Shown here piece after piece: positions 49,382-58,050 of a stretch of DNA of 64,000 nucleotides; position 1 is the stretch's first letter; each line of letters starts with the position of its first letter. The stretch comes from Sphingomonas zeae (lineage in GTDB: Bacteria > Pseudomonadota > Alphaproteobacteria > Sphingomonadales > Sphingomonadaceae): NCBI RefSeq assembly GCF_014197135.1, contig NZ_JACIFA010000005.1, positions 216,762 through 280,761 of the forward strand. The letters run 5' to 3'. Below the pieces are notes generated by a model. It was given only the letters and a program-made list of their open reading frames with translations. It ran no database searches and was not told the origin of the DNA. Both the position numbers and the translations under genes were made by a program.

Positions 49382-51907
49382 TCAGAAGCGGTAGCGGACC
49401 GAGGCCGTCACCGTGCGCCCGTACAGCGCTGTGTTGTTGAACACGCCTTGCGTCGCCGACAGGACCGGGAAGATGCCACCGCCCCCACGGAAGCCCAGCT
49501 TGTCGAAGATGTTGTTGGCGTTCAGGCCCAGCTCCAGCTTGTCCATCGGCCGCACGGTGATGAAGCCGTTGAAGAAGGTCGAACCCTTGATCGTGTAGAG
49601 GTTGAAGTCGTCCGACTTGGTGCTGGTCTGGCCGTTCATGCTGACGCCGAACGCGACCGGACCCGCATCATAGGAGGGCGAGACGACGAACAGGAAGTCC
49701 GGCAGACCGCCGGGCTTGTTGCCGACCAGCGCGGGCGTCGCGCTGCTGGTGATCTTCGAGTTCGCATAGGTCGCATCAACCGCCAGGTGGAAGTCGCCAT
49801 AGGTCACGCGGCTGGTGAACTCGATACCGTAGGAGCGATAGCCGTTCGAGATGTTCGGATTGTTGTTCGGCGCCGGATTGTTGATCCGGGTGAAGTCGTA
49901 ATTATTCTCGGTCAGGGTCGAATGGAAACCGGTGATCTCGACCGAGTAGGACGCACCATATAGGCCGCCGCGCTGCTTCAGGCCGATTTCCTGCTGGTTG
50001 AGGAAGTTGACCGAGGTCGCCTGCCCCTGTGCATTCAGCGAGCCGTCGGCATTGAAATTGCCCGACAGGACACGGCGATCGGCGTTGAAGCGGCCGCCCC
50101 GGCTGGCACGGGCAAAGACGCTGGTGTGGCTGTCAAAGGCGTAGAGTGCACCCACCGACCAGCTGAAATAACCATCGGTATAGTTGATCTTCTCCGCAGT
50201 CGGGCTGAGCACCAGCGAGGGGATCAGCGCCGAACCCAGCGCGTCCGACACACGGGTCGTGGGGCCGGCGACGCCGCCCTGCGCGGTGCCCTCGCCATGC
50301 ACGCTGTCATAACGGACCGACGCGTCCAGGTTCAGGCCGCCGACCTCGTAGCCCGCCTGCAGGAAGGGCGCGACATCGGTGTAGGTCAGGTCGACCCGCC
50401 GTGCACAGCAGCTACCCCAATTGTCGTTGAAACCCGCCTGGCCCGCCGCCGTCAGTTGCGTGCCCGTGGTCGAGAACAGGTCGAGCGGCGCGGCATTCTC
50501 GCCCTTCAGCTCGCTATACTGACGGTTGACGTGCCAGTCCTGGACGATGTTCTGCCGCATCACGAACACACCGGCGGTCAGCCGCGCCTTGCCCGGCCCG
50601 ACGTCGAACTTGCCGTTCAGCGTCAGGTTGTTGGCGAAATTGTCCATGTTCTTCATGACGGTGTTGATGTTGGGATTGTTGTTCACATACGGCCCGGTGA
50701 ACAGCTGCCCCGTATTCGGCCCCGCCGCATAGCGGACCGAACCCACCGTCTGGCCATTGACGGTCGAACCGATCAGACCGCCATTGCCGGTCAGCGTCTG
50801 GACGTTGATGAACTGCGTGGTGAAATTACCGCTGATCCACTGATAGCGGATCGTGTTGTCCAGCGAGATATTGTCGGTGAAGTCGTAATGAAGCTGGCCG
50901 CTGATCCCGGTGACGCGCGGGTGGATGCCCTGCACCTCGGCCGACTTCACGCCGCCATTGTCATAGTCGAGATACTGGAAGTTGCGGTTATAGACCGTAT
51001 AGGCCGAACCCGAACGCCCGTCGAAATTGGGCAGCGGCGTGAAGCCCGTCACCCGGTTGCCGTCCAGCGTGGCCAGCGTAGGCGTGGTGGTGTTGGTGGG
51101 CGCCTGTTCGTCCAGCCGCTTGAAATACAACCGCACGAAGCCGCGATTGTCGGGCAGATCCTTGGTGATGTTCGCCTTGATCTGATAACCGCGCAGGATA
51201 TTGAAATTCTCGTTGGTGTAGCCGCCGCCGTTGCGCGCATAGCCGCCGACATGGAAGCGCGTCGTGTCGTCGATCGGGCCGCCATAGTCGAAATCGACAC
51301 GGTGTTCGCGAAAGCCCAGGCCGTTGGAATAGGCGATCTGGCCGCCCTCTACATCGCCGGTCTTGCTGATGAAGTTGATGACCGCGCCCGGCGCCTGGCT
51401 GGCGAAGGTCGAGGCCGAACCGCCGCGCACTGCCTCGACCGTCTTGATGTTCTGGTCGAAACGCAGCCAATAGTCGTTATTGCCGAAGTTGATGTCGCCG
51501 AACAGGACGTCGGGCAGGCCGTCTTCCTGCAGCGAGACATATTCCGAACCGCCGGTCGACACCGGGATGCCGCGCACGCCGATATTGGCATTGCCGCCCG
51601 GACCCGCCGTATCGCTGGGCTGAAGGCCGGGGATGTTGCGCAGGATTTCGGCGGTCGAACGCGGCGTGAAGTTCTGGATCGCCTCCTGGCTGACCTGCGA
51701 TACCGAGATGGAGCTGCGGAAGCGCGACCGCTCGCCGCTGGTCGCGGTGACGACGATATCCTCGCTGGAAGCGCCGGCGTCCGGGGTGGCACCCTCCTGC
51801 GCCGCCGGGGCCGGAGCCTGCGCCGTTTGCGCAAAGGCCGGTGCGCTCACCAGCGCGATGGCCAAGGCTGCCATGGATCCGCAGGACCGCAGAACGCTCG
51901 TCGTCAT
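49382..51907 (-). CDS. TonB-dependent receptor linked to LacI and halogenase genes
   Basis: An 841-residue outer-membrane receptor. MTTSVLRSCGSMAALAIALV...FAQ is the signal peptide; the plug starts SSEDIVVTATSGERSRFRSS and shows RGGSASTFASQAPGAVINFI, then a 22-strand-type barrel ending VTASVRYRF. The aspartate/asparagine-rich loops and NANNIFDKLGF are typical of sugar-uptake receptors. ATG 51907 has AGGAGAGGG directly upstream. A LacI-type regulator follows downstream and a flavin halogenase-like gene is divergent upstream, an arrangement seen in other sphingomonads and xanthomonads. The ligand is unknown; a shared operator-like motif connects it to the MFS/GH68 sucrose genes. Confidence 0.93.
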   Translation of the reverse strand: MTTSVLRSCGSMAALAIALVSAPAFAQTAQAPAPAAQEGATPDAGASSEDIVVTATSGERSRFRSSISVSQVSQEAIQNFTPRSTAEILRNIPGLQPSDTAGPGGNANIGVRGIPVSTGGSEYVSLQEDGLPDVLFGDINFGNNDYWLRFDQNIKTVEAVRGGSASTFASQAPGAVINFISKTGDVEGGQIAYSNGLGFREHRVDFDYGGPIDDTTRFHVGGYARNGGGYTNENFNILRGYQIKANITKDLPDNRGFVRLYFKRLDEQAPTNTTTPTLATLDGNRVTGFTPLPNFDGRSGSAYTVYNRNFQYLDYDNGGVKSAEVQGIHPRVTGISGQLHYDFTDNISLDNTIRYQWISGNFTTQFINVQTLTGNGGLIGSTVNGQTVGSVRYAAGPNTGQLFTGPYVNNNPNINTVMKNMDNFANNLTLNGKFDVGPGKARLTAGVFVMRQNIVQDWHVNRQYSELKGENAAPLDLFSTTGTQLTAAGQAGFNDNWGSCCARRVDLTYTDVAPFLQAGYEVGGLNLDASVRYDSVHGEGTAQGGVAGPTTRVSDALGSALIPSLVLSPTAEKINYTDGYFSWSVGALYAFDSHTSVFARASRGGRFNADRRVLSGNFNADGSLNAQGQATSVNFLNQQEIGLKQRGGLYGASYSVEITGFHSTLTENNYDFTRINNPAPNNNPNISNGYRSYGIEFTSRVTYGDFHLAVDATYANSKITSSATPALVGNKPGGLPDFLFVVSPSYDAGPVAFGVSMNGQTSTKSDDFNLYTIKGSTFFNGFITVRPMDKLELGLNANNIFDKLGFRGGGGIFPVLSATQGVFNNTALYGRTVTASVRYRF

Positions 51908-51966
51908 ATCCCTCTCCTGATTCGCCCCGGTTTCCGGGATGTCGTGCAGTATCCGTATCACACAAA

Positions 51967-51982
51967 CAATCGTTTGCAATCT
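51967..51982. promoter_or_regulatory. Shared LacI-type motif, receptor side
   Basis: CAATCGTTTGCAATCT lies 60 bp upstream of the receptor start codon. The promoter region of the MFS transporter at 59404-59422 has CAATCGTTTG-TTG-CAATCT. Further TTGCAA/TTTTGCAAA half-sites follow within 25 bp here. A LacI-family operator is the natural interpretation, not proven. Confidence 0.5.
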
Positions 51983-52139
51983 CCTTTTGCAAACCATTGC
52001 AAAAATCGTTGATCAGTGTGATCGGAAAAACACATGCCTGCTCGCCGGGGCGGATGATAGGATCGCCGCCCCCTGCATGATAGGCCGAATTCGAGACCGA
52101 CCGGGCGCGAAGCGCGGCGATGACATGGAGGATGACCGC

Positions 52140-53654
52140 ATGAATGACAGCCCCCCCGACGCGATCCGATCGGTCCTGATCGTCGGCGGCGGCACGGCCG
52201 GTTGGATGGCCGCCGCCGCACTCGCCCATGCCGCCCCGCGCGGGCTGGCGATCACGCTGGTCGAGTCGGATGCGATCGGCACGGTCGGGGTAGGTGAGGC
52301 GACCATCCCGCCGATCCGCCTGTTCAACCAGACATTGGGCATCGACGAGGCCGAATTCCTGCGCGAGACGAAGGGCAGCTTCAAGCTCGGTATCGAGTTT
52401 ATCGGCTGGGGCCGCGAGGGGCATCGCTATTTCCACCCCTTCGGCACCCACGGCAAATCCTTTGATCTGGTCGCGGTGCATCAACATTGGCTGGCGGCGG
52501 GTGGCTCCGACACCGGCATCGCGTTCGACGATCTGTCCATGGCCTGGGGCGCCGCCCAGCGCGGACGGTTCGCCACACCGATGGCCGATCCGCGCAGCGT
52601 CGCCTCGACCTTCGACTATGCCTATCATTTCGATGCCGGGCTCTATGCGCGGTTCCTGCGCCGCTATGCCGAGGCACGCGGGGTGGCACGGGTCGAGGGG
52701 AAGATCGCGGGCCACGCGCTGGAGGCGGCGCGCGGTCATGTCGCTTCGGTTACTCTGGCGGATGGCCGCGTGCTGGCGGCGGACCTGTTCGTCGACTGTT
52801 CGGGCTTTCGCGGGCTGCTGATCGAAGAGGCGCTGGGCACCGGTTATGAGGAGTGGACGCACTGGCTGCCCTGCGACCGGGCGGTGGCGATGCCGTGTGT
52901 GACCGGCGGCGACGGGCTGACGCCCTATACCCGCTCGACCGCGCGCGCGGCGGGGTGGCAATGGCGCATCCCGCTCCAGCACCGGACAGGCAATGGCTAT
53001 GTCTATTGCAGCCGCCATATCTCGGACGATGAGGCCGCCGCGACGCTGATGGCGAATTTGGATGGCGAGGCGCTGGGGGATCCCCGGTTCCTGCGGTTCA
53101 CCACCGGGCGGCGCAAGCTCATGTGGAACCGCAATGTCGTCGCCATCGGTCTGTCGAGCGGGTTCATGGAGCCGCTGGAATCGACCAGCATCCACCTGAT
53201 CCAGGCGGGCATCGCCAAGCTGCTCGCCTATTTCCCGACGCGGGCCTTCGCTTCGTCCGGGATCGAGGAATATAACCGGGTCGCGATCACCGAATATAAG
53301 CGCATCCGCGACTTTCTGATCCTGCATTACAAGCTGAACCAGCGGACCGATGCGCCGCTATGGCGCGAATGCGCGGCGATGCCGATACCGGACACGCTGG
53401 CGATGAAGATCGCCCATTTCCGCGAAAGCGGACGGCTGGTCGCGCGCGACATGGACCTGTTCGGCCCGGCGAGCTGGGCGGCGGTGCATATCGGGCAGTT
53501 CAACATGCCGCAGGGGATGGACCCGCTCTTGGCTTATGGGGACGCGGCGCAGAGCCGCACGTTCGTGGCGAAGCTGGCGAGCGCGATCGGGCAGATGGCG
53601 GACTCGATGCCGAGCCATGGGGACTGGCTAAAGAAGATCGGGGCGACCACTTGA
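52140..53654 (+). CDS. Flavin-dependent tryptophan-halogenase-like enzyme
   Basis: A 504-residue flavoprotein of the tryptophan halogenase family. Hallmarks are the FAD loop GGGTAGWMAAAALA (residues 15-30), GEATIPPIRLF, the lysine K82 that in halogenases activates HOCl/HOBr (ETKGSFKLGIEF), the W273-Q-W275-R-I-P motif that blocks monooxygenase activity, and E347-S348 (EPLESTSIHLIQ). All needed residues are present, so halogenating ability is plausible. Relatives near TonB receptors in Xanthomonas and Sphingomonas brominate indole-type compounds in vitro, but their natural substrates are not settled. Start ATG 52140 has GGAGG eight bases upstream. A flavin reductase partner is not in the window. 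Its stop codon merges with a repeat element. Confidence 0.9.
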   Translation: MNDSPPDAIRSVLIVGGGTAGWMAAAALAHAAPRGLAITLVESDAIGTVGVGEATIPPIRLFNQTLGIDEAEFLRETKGSFKLGIEFIGWGREGHRYFHPFGTHGKSFDLVAVHQHWLAAGGSDTGIAFDDLSMAWGAAQRGRFATPMADPRSVASTFDYAYHFDAGLYARFLRRYAEARGVARVEGKIAGHALEAARGHVASVTLADGRVLAADLFVDCSGFRGLLIEEALGTGYEEWTHWLPCDRAVAMPCVTGGDGLTPYTRSTARAAGWQWRIPLQHRTGNGYVYCSRHISDDEAAATLMANLDGEALGDPRFLRFTTGRRKLMWNRNVVAIGLSSGFMEPLESTSIHLIQAGIAKLLAYFPTRAFASSGIEEYNRVAITEYKRIRDFLILHYKLNQRTDAPLWRECAAMPIPDTLAMKIAHFRESGRLVARDMDLFGPASWAAVHIGQFNMPQGMDPLLAYGDAAQSRTFVAKLASAIGQMADSMPSHGDWLKKIGATT

Positions 53655-53783
53655 TCCTCCCCGTGCCGGGGAGGTGGCAGCGCGAAGCGCTGACGGAGGG
53701 GGGCTCCGGCAAGGGACGCCCGTTGAGGCACGCCCCCTCCACCACCGCTTCGCGGCGGTCCCCCTCCCCGTGACGGGGAGGAT
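53653..53783. repeat. 131-bp palindromic repeat, copy 2
   Basis: This copy begins GATCCTCCCC within the TGA stop of the halogenase gene (TGATCC) and ends GGGGAGGAT, with the inner hairpins CCGTGCCGGGGAGG and CACCGCTTCGCGGCGG. Alignment by eye with 13940-14071 shows the same order of segments (GGAGGTGGCAGCGCG-AGCGCTGACGGA; CCCTCCACCACCGCTT-GCGGCGGTCCCC). It fills the whole gap to the convergent FAD-protein gene. Confidence 0.85.
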
Positions 53784-53784
53784 T

Positions 53785-55146
53785 TTACAGCCCCTCGCCG
53801 CCGACCCATTGCGCGTGCGCCAGCCGCCGCGCGAGTTCCCAATTCTGTTGGCGAAGGTCCGGCACCGCCACCACTTCCCACAGCCCGCCGCGCGTCATCG
53901 GGCCGATGCAATAGAGCCGCTCGGCCACGCCACCATCGCCCGCGACGACATGGCTCTGTGCATCGACCTCCAGCCCGATGCGCAGCGCATCGGGCCGGAT
54001 CATGCCCTCAGCCAGCAACTGCCGGATCAACGATTCCTGCGACCGCAGCAGGTCACCCTGCGGCCCCGTACAGTTGACGATCCGCGCGACGCGCAGCGCC
54101 TCGACGCCATCGGTCCCACGCGGGCGCCAGTGGACGATCGCCCCATCGCCGTCCGGCTCTACCCGCACCAGCTTGCCGCCCGCGACCGACAGCCGCCCCG
54201 CCTCCATCAACGCTTCGACCCGATCCGCAACCGACGGGGCCAGGCGGTGGCGGTGGACGTCCCAATAGGGCCGCACATGCCGGAGGAAACGCGCGCGCGT
54301 CGCGCCGTCCGCCGCGCCCCACATCATCTGCGTCACCGGCCGCAGCGCATCGACCGCCCCGCGCCAGCCCTGCTCCTGCGCGGCGCAACGCACATGCCGG
54401 ACCAGTGCGGACAGACTGGCGGCGGGCCGTTCGCGAAGCGGCGTGGCCGGCGGCGTCTCGGCATGACGGCGAGGGACCAGCCCGCGGCGGGAAATGGCGA
54501 TCGTGCGCCCGCCAAACCCGCTCGCGTCGAGCAGCAGCGCCGCATCGATCGCGGTCAGCCCGCTGCCGACCAGCAGCACGCGGTCGTCCGCCCCTAGGCC
54601 CTCGGCAATGTCGCCCGCCCAGGGGTCCTCGCGATAGCATCCTTCCGCCAAAGCCGCCGGATCGATCCCCGGCGGCGTGTGCGGCGGCAGATTGCCGAGC
54701 GCCAGCACCACCGCATCGGCCGTCAGCGTCCCTCCCTCGGCCGGGTCGAGGCCATAGCCCTGCCCCGCCTGGTGGAGCGCCACCACCTCCCCGCTCGCCA
54801 GCGTCAGCCGCGCCGGATCGGCCGCGATCGTTTCCATCAGCAGATCGCGCAGATAATCGCCGTACACACGACGTGGCACGAAGGTCTTTGCGTCCCCCGA
54901 ACCGCGCGCGACCAGCCAGCGGACAAAATGGTCGGGATCGTCACGCAGCGCGCTCATATTGGCCGCGCGTACGTTCAGCAGGTGATCGGCATGGGCCGCG
55001 CTATAGGCGACGCCGCGCGCCAGCTGATTGGCCCGCCGTTCGATCAACGTCGCGCGCGGACCGCCATGGCGCACCAGATTGATGGCCAGCAACGTGCCCG
55101 CAAAGCCGCCGCCGACGATCGCGACATGCTCTATCCCTGCATCCAT
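53785..55146 (-). CDS. FAD/NAD(P)-binding protein (PF13454-type)
   Basis: A roughly 453-residue flavoprotein with an N-terminal dinucleotide fold (HVAIVGGGFAGTLLAINLVRHG) and a second in the middle (RVLLVGSGLTAIDAALLLDASG), matching the FAD-NAD(P)-binding family PF13454 and looking distantly like lysine/ornithine N-monooxygenases and HydA-type amine oxidoreductases. DHLLNVRAANMSALRDDPDHFVRWL and IVNCTGPQGDLL are conserved family signatures. The reaction is unknown. Starts at 55146 (MDAGIEHVAI) or 55158; the GAAGGA upstream is too near the second and rather far from the first, so the start is uncertain. It is convergent with the halogenase gene and divergent from the dipeptidyl peptidase. Confidence 0.8.
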   Translation of the reverse strand: MDAGIEHVAIVGGGFAGTLLAINLVRHGGPRATLIERRANQLARGVAYSAAHADHLLNVRAANMSALRDDPDHFVRWLVARGSGDAKTFVPRRVYGDYLRDLLMETIAADPARLTLASGEVVALHQAGQGYGLDPAEGGTLTADAVVLALGNLPPHTPPGIDPAALAEGCYREDPWAGDIAEGLGADDRVLLVGSGLTAIDAALLLDASGFGGRTIAISRRGLVPRRHAETPPATPLRERPAASLSALVRHVRCAAQEQGWRGAVDALRPVTQMMWGAADGATRARFLRHVRPYWDVHRHRLAPSVADRVEALMEAGRLSVAGGKLVRVEPDGDGAIVHWRPRGTDGVEALRVARIVNCTGPQGDLLRSQESLIRQLLAEGMIRPDALRIGLEVDAQSHVVAGDGGVAERLYCIGPMTRGGLWEVVAVPDLRQQNWELARRLAHAQWVGGEGL

Positions 55147-55280
55147 CAACCGACCCATTCCTTCGTGATCGCCATGCCTTTGCTCTAGTCGTCCAGCGGC
55201 CAATCTTCACGTAGATTTCAGTATACGATCTCGGATCGGGTCGTTACGCTGGCTTGGTCATGATGGGAGTGGACGGGTCG

Positions 55281-57548
55281 ATGCGGTCGTGCTGGCGAGT
55301 TACCGGGCTTTTGGTTTCCCTATCCTCACTTGCGCTGGCCGTGCCGCTCATGGCCCAGACCGCCGCTCCCGTCACCGCCGCTCCTTTGTCAGTTGAGGGG
55401 ATTTTCGGTTCCAAGGCGGTGCGCACCGAATATGTTCGCTCCAGCCGCTGGGGCAAGGACGGCGAAAGCTATCTCGCGCTCGAGGACGCGCCCAAGGGCG
55501 GGCAGGACATCGTCCGCTATGCGATCGCCGACGGACAGCGTCAGGTGGTGGTCGCCGCCGCCGATCTGGTCCCGCCGGGCGCGAGCGCGCCGCTGGGCAT
55601 CGACAACTATGAATGGTCGCCCGACAATCGCTGGCTGCTGATCCAGACCAACGGCAAGCGCTTCCGCCGGACCAATGCCCTGTCGGATTACTGGCTGTAC
55701 GACACGACCACCAAGCGGCTGCACAAGATCGGCGGCGACGCCGCGCCTTCGACGCTGCTTTATGCGACCATTTCGCCCGACAACAGCCGCGTCGCCTATG
55801 TCCGGGGCAACAACATCTATGCCGAGCCGATCGCGGGCGGCCCGGCGACCGCGCTGACGAAGGACGGCGACGATTACGTCGTCAACGGGCTGGCCGACTG
55901 GGTCTATGAAGAGGAGTTCAGCGTCCACCGCGCGTTCGAATGGAGTCCCGACTCCAAACGCATCGCCTTTCTGCGTTTCGACACGAAGGGCGTCGGCACC
56001 TTCGACATGATCAAGAACACCGGCGGACAGTATTCGCAGGTGATCCCGCTGCAATATCCCAAGGCGGGGACGACCAATTCGGCAGTGACGACCGGCGTGA
56101 TCGACCTGGCCGACGGCGCGACCCGCTGGTTCAAGCTGGCAGGCGATCCGCGCCAGAACTACGTGCCGCAGATAAGCTGGGCGGGGGGACCCGACGCCCT
56201 GTTCATCCAGCAATCCAACCGCCTCCAGAACACGTATAACGTCCTGCTCGGTGACCCTGCGACCGGTGCGGTCAAGCCGATTATGGTCGAGCGGGACGCC
56301 GCCTGGGTCGAGGCGAATGTCGCGCCCGAATGGCTGAACGGCGGGCGCGCCTTCACATGGCTGTCCGAGCGCGACGGCTGGCGCCACCTCTACACCATCG
56401 ACAGAGCGACTGGCCGCGCGACCCTGCGTACACCGGGCAAGTTCGACGTGGTCGAGCTGCTGAACGTCGATGAGAAGGCGGGTTACGCCTGGTTCATCGC
56501 CTCACCCGACAATCCGACCCAGCGTTATCTCTATCGCACCACCCTGTCGGGCACGCCCAAGGTCGAGCGACTGACGCCTGCGAACCAGCCGGGCACCCAC
56601 AGCTACGACATCGCGCCGGGCGAGCATTGGGCACTGCACACCGTCTCGCGTTTCGATGCGCCGCCGGTCACCGACATGCTCGACATGACCCGTCAGCAGT
56701 CGCTGCGCACGCTGGCCGCCAATGCGCCGCTGGCCAAGGTCTTAACAGATACCGGCCTGCCCGCCACCGAGTTCTTTCGTGTCGACATCGGCGGCGGCAC
56801 CCAGCTCGACGGATGGCTCATCAAGCCGCCGCACTTCGATCCGGCCAAGCGCTATCCGATCCTTTACTTCGTCTATGGCGAACCCTGGGGCCAGACGGTC
56901 GCGGATCGCTGGGCAGGCGCGCAGGGGCTGTGGCACCGGATGCTGGCGCAAAAGGGCTATCTGGTCGCCAGCCTCGATCCGCGCGGCACCGCCACCCCGC
57001 GCGGCCATGACTGGCGCAAGGTCATCTATCGTCAGGTCGGCATCCTCGCCTCCGCCGACTATGCGGCGGGCGTGAAGGCGATGCTGGCGACGCGCCCCTA
57101 TATCGATCCCGACCGGATCGGCATCTGGGGCTGGAGCGGCGGCGGCGCGATGACCCAGAACGCGCTTTTCCGCTATCCCGAGCTCTACAAGACCGGCATC
57201 GCGGTGGCAGGCCCCACCGACATGAAGCTCTACGATACCATCTATCAGGAACGCTACATGGGCCTGCCGCAGGACAATGCGGACGGGTACAAGAACGGCT
57301 CGCCGATCACCTTCGCCGAGCGACTAAAGGGCAATCTGCTGCTGATCCACGGCACGCTGGACGACAATGTCCATTACCAGAATCAGGACCAGCTGGTCGA
57401 CCGGCTGATTCACTTCAACAAGCCGTTCACGATGATGGCCTATCCCGACCGCAGCCACGGCATCTATGAGGGCGAGAACACCAGCATCCACCTCTATTCG
57501 CTGATGACCCGTTATCTGGAGACGAACCTGCCGCCCGGCGGCCGGTGA
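55281..57548 (+). CDS. Exported dipeptidyl peptidase IV-type serine peptidase (S9B)
   Basis: A 755-residue periplasmic prolyl dipeptidase. After a signal peptide (MRSCWRVTGLLVSLSSLALA...MAQ) comes an eight-bladed propeller with the double-glutamate motif DWVYEEEFSVHRAF that holds the free amino end of the substrate. The alpha/beta hydrolase domain has S619 in GWSGGGAMTQN, the aspartate in HGTLDDNVHYQNQ, and the histidine in PDRSHGIYEG. The usual S9B motif is GWSYGG; here it is GWSGGG. Starts at 55260, 55263 or 55281 are possible; the last gives the most compact signal peptide. It probably scavenges proline-containing peptides from protein substrates, perhaps the protein part of glycoproteins. 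No operon partner. Confidence 0.9.
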   Translation: MRSCWRVTGLLVSLSSLALAVPLMAQTAAPVTAAPLSVEGIFGSKAVRTEYVRSSRWGKDGESYLALEDAPKGGQDIVRYAIADGQRQVVVAAADLVPPGASAPLGIDNYEWSPDNRWLLIQTNGKRFRRTNALSDYWLYDTTTKRLHKIGGDAAPSTLLYATISPDNSRVAYVRGNNIYAEPIAGGPATALTKDGDDYVVNGLADWVYEEEFSVHRAFEWSPDSKRIAFLRFDTKGVGTFDMIKNTGGQYSQVIPLQYPKAGTTNSAVTTGVIDLADGATRWFKLAGDPRQNYVPQISWAGGPDALFIQQSNRLQNTYNVLLGDPATGAVKPIMVERDAAWVEANVAPEWLNGGRAFTWLSERDGWRHLYTIDRATGRATLRTPGKFDVVELLNVDEKAGYAWFIASPDNPTQRYLYRTTLSGTPKVERLTPANQPGTHSYDIAPGEHWALHTVSRFDAPPVTDMLDMTRQQSLRTLAANAPLAKVLTDTGLPATEFFRVDIGGGTQLDGWLIKPPHFDPAKRYPILYFVYGEPWGQTVADRWAGAQGLWHRMLAQKGYLVASLDPRGTATPRGHDWRKVIYRQVGILASADYAAGVKAMLATRPYIDPDRIGIWGWSGGGAMTQNALFRYPELYKTGIAVAGPTDMKLYDTIYQERYMGLPQDNADGYKNGSPITFAERLKGNLLLIHGTLDDNVHYQNQDQLVDRLIHFNKPFTMMAYPDRSHGIYEGENTSIHLYSLMTRYLETNLPPGGR

Positions 57549-57554
57549 GCGGGG

Positions 57555-57998
57555 TCAGGAAACCCAAAGCATCCGGGGCTTGCCCTGGCGCCGCCAGCCC
57601 TGAGGCGTCCGGATGTAGCGGCTCCGTGATGCGGAGCCGCACAGCCCGGTGCAGGTGCACACGATCTCCACCGTCGCCGAGCGTCCGTCGGCCGCCATCA
57701 CGGGCGAGCCGACCGCGTAGATATAGGCGGCGACGGGGCGCGGTCCCGGGACCGGAGCGTGGATATCGGCACGGGACCGGGCATCGGCATCCGCCGCGCG
57801 ATACCCCTTGGGCAGCGCGTCGCGAAGATCGGGACATAGCTTCATGAGGCCGCTGCGGTCCGGATCGGTTTCGAGATAACTCTCGTCCCCGCCCCACGGC
57901 CGCATGTCCGCCAATACGGCCCGGCCTATCGCGCAGACCGATTTTGACGATGTGGGCGGCGCGGTCAGCAAACTGACGATAGCGAACATCACGGACAT
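57555..57998 (-). CDS. Small exported cysteine-containing protein, unknown
   Basis: A 147-residue protein I cannot place in a family. It has a short hydrophobic N-terminus (MSVMFAIVSLLTAPPTS) that may be a signal or anchor, and cysteines at SVCAIG, KLCPDL and VCTCTGLCGSAS, which suggests disulfides or a metal site. A strong AGGAGGACC immediately before ATG 57998 shows it is a real gene. It lies 52 bp after the acyl desaturase on the same strand and ends 6 bp from the dipeptidyl peptidase stop, so the two convergent genes have almost no space between them. It may share the desaturase transcript. Confidence 0.7.
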   Translation of the reverse strand: MSVMFAIVSLLTAPPTSSKSVCAIGRAVLADMRPWGGDESYLETDPDRSGLMKLCPDLRDALPKGYRAADADARSRADIHAPVPGPRPVAAYIYAVGSPVMAADGRSATVEIVCTCTGLCGSASRSRYIRTPQGWRRQGKPRMLWVS

Positions 57999-58050
57999 GG
58001 TCCTCCTGAAATCGGATGATCGGCAGGCGGGCGGACAAACACAAGCGCGA

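Noticed and set aside
13940..53783. CRISPR-like direct repeats
   Set aside because: Copies are 30-40 kb apart, palindromic throughout, without regularly spaced unique spacers or cas genes.
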